Positions 51,909-60,387 of a stretch of DNA of 64,000 bases are shown piece after piece. The notes under the pieces are model-generated. The model did no database searches, was not told where the DNA came from, and was given only the letters and a program-made list of their open reading frames with translations. Each line of letters begins with the position of its first letter. Position 1 is the first letter of the stretch. Where the stretch lies: positions 72,529-136,528 of the forward strand of contig DQHW01000015.1 in the NCBI GenBank assembly GCA_003524305.1. The letters run 5' to 3'. This DNA is from Anaerolineaceae bacterium. GTDB taxonomy: Bacteria; Chloroflexota; Anaerolineae; Anaerolineales; Anaerolineaceae. The position numbers and the translations under genes were made by a program.

Positions 51909-52838
51909 TTACTCCTGTTTCGATTTTTTGTTACTAAATCTTGCACGGATGGCTGCCCACAACTTGCGGGGATGCATTATCAGATGCATGATTTCAGCCA
52001 AATAGATTGATTTCAAGACAACTATCGGAAAGATTTCAATTTCCCTGAGCAGCCGTTTGCCAATCCATCTCGCAGGCTTGATCTGCCCTTCATGAAAGAT
52101 GTAATTAGCATCAGGTAAAGTAAAAATGGTGCGTCTGCCGCCAGCCATACGGACGTTTTCATCTGTTTCGGGCAGATGATAGTGGGTCTGACCGCCAGGT
52201 AGATGGCTGTAATCGTGATTCTGGTGAATGATCTGGATTTCTGAGCTGGCGTCAATGGTTTTCCAGCCCTGACGGCGTGATTGGTAAATCATCCAATTAT
52301 CCCAACCAGCGCGGCCAATGGCAAAATCGGGGATGGACTCAAAGCACTGGCGTGGATAGATAAAATAGTCGCTACCTGAAGGTGTATGCAAATTGCCTTT
52401 TTCAATGCATTCCAGCTTCAGCCTGTCTTGCCAGCCTGTTGAAAAATCCAGTTCGCGAGTCACTTCTAAATCCCAACGCTGACCAACCAGCAAAAAGCGA
52501 CTGGTTTGAGCAAGTGTTTTTTGAGCCGTAGAAAGAAAATTAGAGAAGAGCAGAATATCCGCGTTAACGTAAGCCAGCAACGGTGAGTTGTTTTGCTGCC
52601 GGGCAGTATCAAAAAGCGAACTGATCAGCGGTGTGCCGCTGGCATTGCGCTTGATTGCTTTGATCTGACGAACCCCAAGTTTTTCAACCTCTTCAGCCAT
52701 TCCCTCTTCGTCACCCAACAGAAGCACTTCAACCTCGCTGCCCAACTGCAGCCACGAACGGATGGCATTGCGTTGGATCAGTGCGATATGAGGGTTGGTA
52801 AACGCCTTGGGGGCTGTGAAAAGGGTCAGTTGGGTCAC
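51909..52838 (-). CDS. Putative GT-A-type glycosyltransferase
   Basis: A 309-residue protein. LTLFTAPKAFTNPHIALIQRNAIRSW and LLAYVNADILLFSNF (possible NAD in place of DxD) are GT-A-like, and GRAGWDNWMIYQSRRQGW resembles the acceptor side of such enzymes. A GTG start at 52838 two bases past the spsF-like stop. C-terminal basic tail (RARFSNKKSKQE). Glycosyltransferase activity is probable from context and fold pattern only. Confidence 0.6.
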   Translation of the reverse strand: MTQLTLFTAPKAFTNPHIALIQRNAIRSWLQLGSEVEVLLLGDEEGMAEEVEKLGVRQIKAIKRNASGTPLISSLFDTARQQNNSPLLAYVNADILLFSNFLSTAQKTLAQTSRFLLVGQRWDLEVTRELDFSTGWQDRLKLECIEKGNLHTPSGSDYFIYPRQCFESIPDFAIGRAGWDNWMIYQSRRQGWKTIDASSEIQIIHQNHDYSHLPGGQTHYHLPETDENVRMAGGRRTIFTLPDANYIFHEGQIKPARWIGKRLLREIEIFPIVVLKSIYLAEIMHLIMHPRKLWAAIRARFSNKKSKQE

Positions 52839-52840
52839 GA

Positions 52841-53608
52841 TTAAACCTTCTTGTTGCGATCTTCAACATCAAACATGGACTTATGCTGGATGGATTGATT
52901 AATTTGTGCCAATTCAGGTTCTTTTCTAAATAATTCAAGCACATCCAACCAAGTGAAGTCGTTGCGTCTACCGAGGCGCGTGATTACCACTTGTAAAAGA
53001 GCATAATCTTCAGGGGTATCAAGCGTCCAACGCAGGCTGCCAAGGTCTTCGCTATGGTCAATCTGAGCCACTTTAAAACGACCTTTTACTTCGTAAAGGT
53101 AAGGCAGCACGTGTTCTCGATCATGTTTTTCATCAGCCACATGCCAGGCAAAGGTTAAGGCAGCCATGGTGCAAACTTCAACATCCAGGCCAATGGGGTA
53201 GGTGCGGTGGAAAGGCGGCGGCAAACGATTGCATGAAAAATCGGCTTGCTGATCGATTAAAGCCTGTATGGTCTGGTCGATCAACTCTGGATCGATCAGC
53301 GGACAGTCTCCGGTGAGCCTGACCACGATATCAGCGTGATATTTTGTGGCTGCTTGATAATAGCGATCCAACACGTCAGGCAGACTGCCGCGAAAAACAT
53401 CTATCTTTTCATCCTGACACATTTTGACGATCAGTTCATCAGACGGATCAATAGTGGTGGCGACCACGACGCGGGTAATCAGTTTTGACTGACGCACCCG
53501 TTCAACCATGCGGCTGAGCACAGAGCGTCCGCCCAGGTCAAGCAGCACTTTGCCCGGCAGCCGGGTTGAACTCATGCGCGCTTGAATAATGGCAACAATT
53601 TCAGTCAT
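52841..53608 (-). CDS. SpsF-like acylneuraminate cytidylyltransferase
   Basis: A 255-residue protein of the SpsF family: IVAIIQARMSSTRLPGKVLL, VVVATTIDPSDELIV, VFRGSLPDVLDRYYQAA and VRLTGDCPLIDPELID are all diagnostic. SpsF enzymes activate nonulosonic acids or related sugars with CTP. It overlaps the preceding glycosyltransferase gene by eight bases, which suggests coupled translation, and lies just downstream of NeuB2. It is the likely partner of NeuB2. Confidence 0.92.
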   Translation of the reverse strand: MTEIVAIIQARMSSTRLPGKVLLDLGGRSVLSRMVERVRQSKLITRVVVATTIDPSDELIVKMCQDEKIDVFRGSLPDVLDRYYQAATKYHADIVVRLTGDCPLIDPELIDQTIQALIDQQADFSCNRLPPPFHRTYPIGLDVEVCTMAALTFAWHVADEKHDREHVLPYLYEVKGRFKVAQIDHSEDLGSLRWTLDTPEDYALLQVVITRLGRRNDFTWLDVLELFRKEPELAQINQSIQHKSMFDVEDRNKKV

Positions 53609-54710
53609 GCGACCCTACCGTGGCAAGAGCAGTTTCATAGGCTTTGAGCAAAACAGGGAAGTTCTTGTTCCAGTCTGCACGTTGTTCAGCAAGGGCACGG
53701 TTGCCCGTTTTCATTGGTTTGAGCGAATCCAATTGCAAGGAAGCCAGAATAATTTTTTGAGCAAATTCATGGGTATCTCCATCTTTGAAGAGCCAACCCT
53801 GCTTGCCTTCTTCAATCCACTCAAGGTTGCCAGGGATATCTGAGACGATCACCGGCAAACCACTGGCGAGGGCTTCCATCAGCGAGACGGAAGTTCCGTC
53901 ACTGTGTGAGGCGCTCAGATAAATATCCGCGCTGCGGTAAACGTCGGGGAGTTCGTCCAACGAGGCATGTCCGCCAAAATAGACGATATTCTCCAGATCA
54001 TGATCAATCATAAACTGCCTGAATTGCGATTCTTGTCCACCTTTGCCATACAACAAAAGACGCAAATTTGAGTTCTCGGCAAACGCGGATGAAAACGCCT
54101 TGAGGAGTACATCCACGCCATAGAGGGGAGCAAATGAACGGTTCGAGAGCAACACAACCTTGTCTTGCCAGCCCAGTTTTTCACGCAGAGATGCGCTGCC
54201 AACTGGTGAAAAATGCTGTAAATCCACTCCCCATGGGAATTGAAAATAATTTGGATTGGCAAAACCAAATAATTCGGCTTTTTTACCAACACAAGCACAA
54301 TCTCCAACCAAAACATCGGTATGTTCCAGTGTGTAATTGGTCACAAATTGAGAGAAAGGATTTTCATCAGCTTCAAGCATCAAATCGGAACCCCAAGACA
54401 TGGTCACCAGGGGATGAAATCCTACTTTTGCAGTGTAATATGCAGCCGTTTGAACAGGCCCGGCATGAACAAGATCGGGATTTAAATTTTCTAATACTAC
54501 CTTCAACCATTGAAGTTGATCATTTAATTTTTGTTCGACATCATTGGGGTTAATTCCCTGCCACTCAACTTCAACGATATTACCCGGCCATTGACGGCCA
54601 ACCACTGGTTCAAGGCAAAGCACGAAAACCTGGTGCTCAGTAGCAGCCAGGGCTTGGGTGAACCTTAGATCGTGTGGAGACTGGGTGCGGGTGAAATACA
54701 ATACTTTCAT
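53601..54710 (-). CDS. Family 4 glycosyltransferase
   Basis: About 369 residues with a GT-B fold: MKVLYFTRTQSPHDLRFTQAL at the N-terminus, FPWGVDLQHFSP, LLLYGKGGQESQFRQF and SASHSDGTSVSLMEALASGLPVIVSDIPGN with the E-x7-E nucleotide-sugar motif region. The ATG at 54710 matches the usual family start, while the frame extends upstream to 54746 inside the neuB-like gene. It probably adds the CMP- or UDP-activated sugar to the glycan. Confidence 0.92.
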   Translation of the reverse strand: MKVLYFTRTQSPHDLRFTQALAATEHQVFVLCLEPVVGRQWPGNIVEVEWQGINPNDVEQKLNDQLQWLKVVLENLNPDLVHAGPVQTAAYYTAKVGFHPLVTMSWGSDLMLEADENPFSQFVTNYTLEHTDVLVGDCACVGKKAELFGFANPNYFQFPWGVDLQHFSPVGSASLREKLGWQDKVVLLSNRSFAPLYGVDVLLKAFSSAFAENSNLRLLLYGKGGQESQFRQFMIDHDLENIVYFGGHASLDELPDVYRSADIYLSASHSDGTSVSLMEALASGLPVIVSDIPGNLEWIEEGKQGWLFKDGDTHEFAQKIILASLQLDSLKPMKTGNRALAEQRADWNKNFPVLLKAYETALATVGSHD

Positions 54711-54724
54711 GGCGAGGCTTCTGC

Positions 54725-55792
54725 TTAAGCTCCCAGGTCCGTCCAACGGATTTCTTTGCCAAGGGGCATGTCGTGCAAAAGGATGGTGCCAATCACGTTG
54801 TCAATTTGATCGGGTTTAATGGCTCCAGGGGTGGCAGGGCGAAGCACATCAATGCATTCGCGAGTCAATTTTTCACCCGCTTTAACCTCACGGGATGTGC
54901 GCAGGCAGCGGCGCTGCACCACGGTGGTATCTTTCTCATTGTCTGTGATGGTCTTATCCGCCGAACCCATGGCACGTTCAAGTTCGCGGGTGCGGTCAAC
55001 CATTTCCTTCCAGGTGGCGGGCGTCATCGAGAAGGGATGATCCGGTCCAACCCGGGTTGTGTCATCGGTAAAATGTTTTTCAATCACCCGGGCACCCAAT
55101 GCGACTGCACCCAGAACGGCGGTGTGCCCCAATGTGTGGTCTGATAAACCGGTGATAACTTGTGGGAACATGGTCTGATAGGTATTTAATACGCGCAGGT
55201 TGATATGCTCAAAATTGACTGGGCTGGCGGTGTAGTTGGTATTGCACTGCAGGAGAACGACCTGTGGATTAATGGCCAGCAAGGTATGCACAGCCTGCTG
55301 CACTTCACCAATGTTGGCGGCGCCAGAAGACACAATCACCGGTTTGCCTTTTTTTGCAATATACTCGAGCATTTCGAGCCAATCGACGTCTCCTGACCCG
55401 ATCTTGTGCGCCGGGACAAATGGATCCAAATAATCTACGGCTTCGAAATCGTAAGGAGAAGAGAAATAATCAATGCCAACCTTGTCGCACTCTTCTTTAA
55501 GGATGGGCGTCCAGTCAAAGGGGATGGAAGCATCTGAGTAAACCTGGAAGACAGATTTCTTCCAATTGGCTTGGTGAGAAACCTGGCTTTTCATGGCAGT
55601 GAAGCCGTAATCAGAGACAATCTTGGGAGCCTGGAAGTTTTGAAATTTGGCAGCATCCGCGCCAGCCAGTTTGGCCATGCGGATGAGCATCCGTGCGCGA
55701 TCCAGGTCGCCGTCATGATTGGCCGATATATCGGCAATGAAATAAGTGGGGTGTTCCAGCCCGATCAAATGCGAACCGATTTTCACCTGCAT
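54725..55792 (-). CDS. NeuB/PseI-family nonulosonate synthase with SAF domain
   Basis: A 355-residue synthase with the NeuB barrel (YFIADISANHDGDLDRARML, DYFSSPYDFEAVDYL, KIGSGDVDWLEML, VSSGAANIGE, LSDHTLGHTAVLGA, VIEKHFT) and a C-terminal SAF domain from about residue 292 (RRCLRTSREVKAGEKLT). Full length for the family. Strong AAGGAGGATAAC before the ATG. Adjacent pseB and spsF-like genes suggest a pseudaminic- or legionaminic-type acid. Confidence 0.93.
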   Translation of the reverse strand: MQVKIGSHLIGLEHPTYFIADISANHDGDLDRARMLIRMAKLAGADAAKFQNFQAPKIVSDYGFTAMKSQVSHQANWKKSVFQVYSDASIPFDWTPILKEECDKVGIDYFSSPYDFEAVDYLDPFVPAHKIGSGDVDWLEMLEYIAKKGKPVIVSSGAANIGEVQQAVHTLLAINPQVVLLQCNTNYTASPVNFEHINLRVLNTYQTMFPQVITGLSDHTLGHTAVLGAVALGARVIEKHFTDDTTRVGPDHPFSMTPATWKEMVDRTRELERAMGSADKTITDNEKDTTVVQRRCLRTSREVKAGEKLTRECIDVLRPATPGAIKPDQIDNVIGTILLHDMPLGKEIRWTDLGA

Positions 55793-55820
55793 GTTATCCT
55801 CCTTGAGTTGGAAACAGAAG

Positions 55821-56741
55821 TTATTCGACCAGCGTTTTGATCATTTCAGGAAAGCCGTGTCGATACTGGCTTTGGAATTTTTTTAACCCTGGCTGAAAAG
55901 CCGGCAGTGGATGGCCTAAAGCGGCTGTTAACTTATCTGTGCAAAGGGTGAGATTGGGTGACCGGGCAGCAACAAGTCCGCCTTCGAGATATGAAGTAGG
56001 TGATATTAAGGCAGGATCAAATTCAAACTGATTGGCAATCGCCACTCCAAAATCATACTTAGACATGACTTCAGGACCCACACAATGGAAAAGCCCGTTT
56101 AAGCCTTTTTCGTTGGCTTCGAGAATCGTGTCGGCGAGGTCTAATACCATCATGGGACAAAAAACCACATCGGTAAAACCCTTGAGTTGCTTTTGTTCAG
56201 CGAGATTATTCACAAAGAATTCTGCCAAACTGCGTGTGCCGCTAATACTCCATCCGTAAAAATTGACTCGCAGTACAAGCGCCTGTGGATTCACAGCCAA
56301 AACGGCGTTTTCACCACGAAGTTTGGTGAGCGAATATACGCTCAACGGATTGGGCATAGCGTTTTCTGAGTAATTGCCGACTTCGCCGTCAAAAACTGCG
56401 TCCGTTGAGATGTGGATCATTCTGATCTTGTGATTGCTGGCTGCCATGGCGATCTCGCCAGGCAGAATGCTGTTGACAGCCTCAGCTTCTTCTGGATGGC
56501 TTTCACAATCATCCACGTTGGCATTGGCGGCACAGTGCAAGATCACATCCGGCTTAACTTCGTTAATTATCCGTTCAATGGCACCCGGTTTGGTCAGGTT
56601 GGCTTGCTGCATCTTGAAATTGATCCACTTGAGCGGATTACGATAATCCACCCCGGTGACTTTGTGTTTTTTGCCGTCCACTGCAAGGCAAAAATTCAAT
56701 CCCAGCAAACCGCTGGCGCCAGTGACAAGAAAATGCGTCAT
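55821..56741 (-). CDS. RmlD-like SDR sugar reductase
   Basis: A 306-residue extended SDR: FLVTGASGLLGLNFCL, VILHCAANANVDDCESHPEEA, HISTDAVFDGEVGNYSENAM and NPLSVYSLTKLRGE (Tyr-x3-Lys). These are the features of dTDP-4-dehydrorhamnose reductase-like enzymes that reduce 4-keto sugars. The start overlaps the pseB stop (ATGA), so it likely acts directly on the PseB 4-keto product. Confidence 0.92.
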   Translation of the reverse strand: MTHFLVTGASGLLGLNFCLAVDGKKHKVTGVDYRNPLKWINFKMQQANLTKPGAIERIINEVKPDVILHCAANANVDDCESHPEEAEAVNSILPGEIAMAASNHKIRMIHISTDAVFDGEVGNYSENAMPNPLSVYSLTKLRGENAVLAVNPQALVLRVNFYGWSISGTRSLAEFFVNNLAEQKQLKGFTDVVFCPMMVLDLADTILEANEKGLNGLFHCVGPEVMSKYDFGVAIANQFEFDPALISPTSYLEGGLVAARSPNLTLCTDKLTAALGHPLPAFQPGLKKFQSQYRHGFPEMIKTLVE

Positions 56742-57745
56742 CCCAGTTTTCCAGACAAGTAATCGGCTTCAATCGGGTCGATAATCTTGCCGATTTGTTC
56801 GATATTCAACCATTCTGAATTGTTGTTGGAAGCGTAATGGAAGCCGTCGTTCAGTAGCTTCCCCTTGGATTCCCAATCACGGCCAAACCATAAGGATTCG
56901 GCGGGCTGTACGACAAACATATCATCAAGTTCAACCGTCTGCCGGGCTTCGTCTTCAGAAATGAGTACTTCATGAAGTTTTTCACCTGGACGGATACCGA
57001 TGATTTCGACTTTGGCTTTTGGAGCAATCGCTTTGGCTAAATCCACGACTTTCATGCTGGGAATCTTGGGCACGAAGACCTCACCGCCGTGCATGTTTTC
57101 TGCAGCGTGGATGACAAAACGCACACCTTCTTCCAGGCTGATCCAGAAGCGGGTCATACGGTCGTCAGTGACGGTCACTTTGCCGCTCTCGCGCTGCTTT
57201 AAAAAGACCGGCACGACTGATCCGCGACTGCCAACCACGTTGCCGTATCGCACACAGGCAAACCGAACTTCGTGTCCGGCGGCATAAGCATTGGATTGAA
57301 CAAAGAGTTTCTCAGCGGCTAATTTTGTGGCGCCGTATAAATTGACCGGATTGACTGCTTTATCGGTGCTGAGCGCCACAACACGGCTGACACCCCTGTC
57401 AATCGCGGCGTCAATCACATTGCTGCTACCAAGAATGTTGGTCTTGATGGCTTCCATGGGGTTATATTCACAGGCAGGCACTTGTTTGAGTGCTGCCGCG
57501 TGGATGACGATATCCACACCGTCAAAGGCGCGCAAGCAGCGTTCTTTGTCGCGGATGTCACCGATGAAATACCGCAGACTGGGATCGTCATAACCCGCAA
57601 CGCGCATTTCATGTTGTTTCAATTCATCGCGACTAAAAACGATGATTTTCGCCGGATGATATTCATTTAACATCACGCGGATAAACTTCTTGCCAAATGA
57701 ACCGGTACCACCGGTGATAAGAACAACTTTTTTTGACCAATCCAT
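56738..57745 (-). CDS. pseB: UDP-N-acetylglucosamine 4,6-dehydratase (PseB type)
   Basis: A 335-residue enzyme with TGGTGSFGKKF (11-21), SRDELKQHEM, HAAALKQVPACEYNPMEAIK and NLYGATKLAAEK, the PseB/FlaA1 signature. It converts UDP-GlcNAc to a 4-keto-6-deoxy sugar, with inversion at C5 in characterised PseB enzymes. It is adjacent to the RmlD-like reductase and NeuB2. No PseC aminotransferase, PseH acetyltransferase or PseG hydrolase is visible in the window. Confidence 0.92.
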   Translation of the reverse strand: MDWSKKVVLITGGTGSFGKKFIRVMLNEYHPAKIIVFSRDELKQHEMRVAGYDDPSLRYFIGDIRDKERCLRAFDGVDIVIHAAALKQVPACEYNPMEAIKTNILGSSNVIDAAIDRGVSRVVALSTDKAVNPVNLYGATKLAAEKLFVQSNAYAAGHEVRFACVRYGNVVGSRGSVVPVFLKQRESGKVTVTDDRMTRFWISLEEGVRFVIHAAENMHGGEVFVPKIPSMKVVDLAKAIAPKAKVEIIGIRPGEKLHEVLISEDEARQTVELDDMFVVQPAESLWFGRDWESKGKLLNDGFHYASNNNSEWLNIEQIGKIIDPIEADYLSGKLG

Positions 57746-57763
57746 AAGTTTTTTCTCGATTCT

Positions 57764-58639
57764 TTATTTAGGCTTTGAGATCACAATCAGGGGATATTGA
57801 CCGTTCTCGCCGTAATATTCAGGTTCCTGCTCTTCCTGGTTGTATAACCAACGCAGCCAGAATTTGCCAAACAACCAGGGTTGTATGACTGTACGCAAAA
57901 AACGAACGCTTGCACTGCGCCAGACCATGATTTTGAAATCAACCCGCCCTGCCAAATTTTCTTTCAACCATTCGGGGGTAATATGCTGCGTAAAAGTGCC
58001 TGTGGGTTTGTTTGCTGCCGGTTTAGCTTTCGTTTCAGGGAGCATAATTTCTTTCCTGTGTTTCAGGCGGTTGATTATGCCATTAACCCGATCCATCAAT
58101 TTGATCAACCACCCCATGCGCGTCATCAACAAGGGAGAAGTCCAGGCATTGACCACCACACCAGTACGCTCAGCTTTGAGTACACGCGCAAAACCCGAAT
58201 AAGCATCCGGCTGTTCAGCGGGAGGAATATGATGCAATGTGTGCAGCGAAACCAAACCATCAAAAGCGTCTGACTTGAATGGCAAGTTGGTTACATCAGA
58301 AACCACGTAAAGACCTTTGCTGCCAAGTCGGTGTCGGGCTTCTTCAAGCGCCACAATTGAAATATCCAGGCAGACGCGGTATTGGTAATTTTCGGAGTAT
58401 GTGAGATATTCAGGCCACTGTACCGGACCTGATCCGGCATCCAGGAGAAACTTGCCCGTAGGATGCAGGTATCGATTGACACGCAGGTGACATTTGTGGA
58501 TGTATTCTCTTGAAACCGGACGCAGGTCTTCGTAGCGGGCGTTCTGATAGAACCCGTCGTTTTCCATCTTCCATCCGATTTGATTGTAGAAGGCGCTGAC
58601 CTGTTGTTTTACTTCAGCTTCGGACTGCTCTCCGCTCAT
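57764..58639 (-). CDS. Class I SAM methyltransferase
   Basis: About 291 residues. FLLDAGSGPVQWPEYL holds the SAM-binding motif, followed by VSDVTNLPFKSDAFDGLVSLHTLHHI (motif with the acidic and hydrophobic post-I strand) and a C-terminal basic-rich segment. The ATG at 58639 overlaps the stop of the upstream transferase gene (ATGA). It may methylate a glycan; substrate unknown. Confidence 0.88.
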   Translation of the reverse strand: MSGEQSEAEVKQQVSAFYNQIGWKMENDGFYQNARYEDLRPVSREYIHKCHLRVNRYLHPTGKFLLDAGSGPVQWPEYLTYSENYQYRVCLDISIVALEEARHRLGSKGLYVVSDVTNLPFKSDAFDGLVSLHTLHHIPPAEQPDAYSGFARVLKAERTGVVVNAWTSPLLMTRMGWLIKLMDRVNGIINRLKHRKEIMLPETKAKPAANKPTGTFTQHITPEWLKENLAGRVDFKIMVWRSASVRFLRTVIQPWLFGKFWLRWLYNQEEQEPEYYGENGQYPLIVISKPK

Positions 58640-60258
58640 GCATGCCGTCCGTTGTGGTTCATTTTCGTCCAATCCAGGGGTTCACCCACCAGGTAGCGGA
58701 AGGTGTTGCCATATTTTTTCTTGCCTTCCTTGCTGAAAACATGCGAGAGTTTGTGGGTTTCATAATCTTGCCAAACCTTGATGTGCCAGGGAAAAGGCAA
58801 CGGGAAGGTATAAAAGAAGTGATAGGCATACTTCCAGGCAAGGGTGATCTTTTCTTTGCTGAGTTTATATTGCTTGGGGTTTTCCAGAATCATACCAAGC
58901 AACTTGAAATATTCCACCCAGGATGCAGGATCGAAGGTGAATCCGCGGTCACGGTAATGCGTTTGTCCGGCTACCACAACCGGGATGCCCTTCAAAGCCA
59001 TCTCAAGCCCAACGGTTGTTGTATAAACCAGACCTACATCTGTAATTTCAACCAAATCATAAGTGTTAACTTTTTCTTCAGGCTGGATGACATGGATGTA
59101 CTCCGGCAGTTCAGGCAGGGTTTGCCTGACCACATCCACCATGGAATATTCACGAGTGAGGATTTCGCCAGGATGGATGCGAATGACCAATTGGATATCC
59201 GGCCGGCCAATAAAGTAAAGAATGGTGCGACTGACCCAATCTGCCATGGTTTTGCTGAATACCTGCCGACCTAGGGTAAGACTGTCACCAAGCACGTTGG
59301 TAGCTAATAGCACAACCGGACGATTATCGAGTTTGAGCTGTTCGCGCACTGTTTCAGCACCCTGAGACGGCAGTGACTGCCACTGACGGGTGAAGTTTTC
59401 ATTAACCTTGGCTTGTTGGCGAGATTCAAACAGACTTTTGATACGGGATAATTGCTCGTTGCTCAACTTGCTATCTGCCTGGGCACTCCACATTTCTGAA
59501 GTGTCCTGGCGCATGATTTCAGCGTTTTGTGCAATCCAAAAAGCCTCGCGCTGATCGCTGAACTCATAGGTGGTTACAGGAATTTTCAAGAATCGCGCCA
59601 CACGGTAGACAATGCCAAATTCTTGCACGGTGCCATTTGGAACAATAACAACATCGGGTTTGGTAGCCCGCAGGTAAGCCAGTAGAGATTGCGCGGCTTC
59701 CTGATTGCGTTTGAGACGGAATTGATAGGTAGGCCAGTTGGGATCAACATCCTCGATCTGGAGGGTGTATTGGGTGTCAAAAACCGTTACTTGATTGACT
59801 GCATCCTGCAGAGCCTTGGGAAGCGGAGTGTATGGAGCACGGTATGTTATGAAAGATACCACATCCATAACCGAGGAGGCTTGTTCAAGCACTTTTTGGG
59901 CGTAAATGTTCTGACGCCTGATATCAAACTTGGTTGAATCGGTGAACCAGTCAAAATAGGGATAGAACCCCAGAGTGACATCATGATTATCCGCGGCGAG
60001 ACCGAGACCTGTGATGGCAGCTTGTTCAATCCAATAATGCAGCGCTGCAAAAATGAAAACTTTTTTCTTTTGCACCTGCGAATGCGGACGAATCTTCTTT
60101 ACTTCCTCTACCATCGAGGGAAGCGCCTCATGCAAGGCTTTTAGAGAAAATCGTGAATGAGTGGGGTTATCTCGCTGCCTGACCAACCAATATAATTCGG
60201 CGGTAAGCGGAATACCTCCAAGGAAACGCTTTAATGTTTCTTTGTTGTTGTTTATCAT
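58636..60258 (-). CDS. CDP-glycerol transferase-like surface-glycan protein
   Basis: A 540-residue protein with a GT-B-like C-terminal half: LVIRIHPGEILT and LVYTTTVGLEMALKGIPVVVAG share the R-x-HP and Y-[ST]-[ST]-x3-E pattern with its relatives at 42898 and 48656. The N-terminal half (KKVFIFAALHYWIEQAAITGLG) resembles capsule synthesis proteins. It has its own promoter with a palindromic operator, so it begins a separately controlled transcript. Likely a capsule or polymer transferase; substrate unknown. Confidence 0.65.
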   Translation of the reverse strand: MINNNKETLKRFLGGIPLTAELYWLVRQRDNPTHSRFSLKALHEALPSMVEEVKKIRPHSQVQKKKVFIFAALHYWIEQAAITGLGLAADNHDVTLGFYPYFDWFTDSTKFDIRRQNIYAQKVLEQASSVMDVVSFITYRAPYTPLPKALQDAVNQVTVFDTQYTLQIEDVDPNWPTYQFRLKRNQEAAQSLLAYLRATKPDVVIVPNGTVQEFGIVYRVARFLKIPVTTYEFSDQREAFWIAQNAEIMRQDTSEMWSAQADSKLSNEQLSRIKSLFESRQQAKVNENFTRQWQSLPSQGAETVREQLKLDNRPVVLLATNVLGDSLTLGRQVFSKTMADWVSRTILYFIGRPDIQLVIRIHPGEILTREYSMVDVVRQTLPELPEYIHVIQPEEKVNTYDLVEITDVGLVYTTTVGLEMALKGIPVVVAGQTHYRDRGFTFDPASWVEYFKLLGMILENPKQYKLSKEKITLAWKYAYHFFYTFPLPFPWHIKVWQDYETHKLSHVFSKEGKKKYGNTFRYLVGEPLDWTKMNHNGRHA

Positions 60259-60320
60259 AGTTGATCCGTGTTTCTCATTGGAAAGTAAACCAATTTCAGG
60301 TTACTCGAAAATGCTTCAAT

Positions 60321-60335
60321 ATTCAATTGTTGAAT
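60321..60335. promoter_or_regulatory. Operator-like palindrome ATTCAA-N3-TTGAAT
   Basis: ATTCAATTGTTGAAT overlaps the downstream edge of the -10 box of the 58636-60258 gene. The same pattern occurs at 63966-63980 before the winged-helix regulator gene, in the same position relative to its -10. Confidence 0.8.
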
Positions 60336-60362
60336 TATAAACCCCGAGCTTTGAACGGTCAA
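60334..60362 (-). promoter_or_regulatory. Sigma70-type promoter of the 60.3 kb transferase gene
   Basis: On the minus strand TTGACC (60362-60357), 17-base spacer, TATAAT (60339-60334). The expected leader is about 70 bases. Confidence 0.85.
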
Positions 60363-60387
60363 GATAACCTCGTATCATTGCTAAAAT

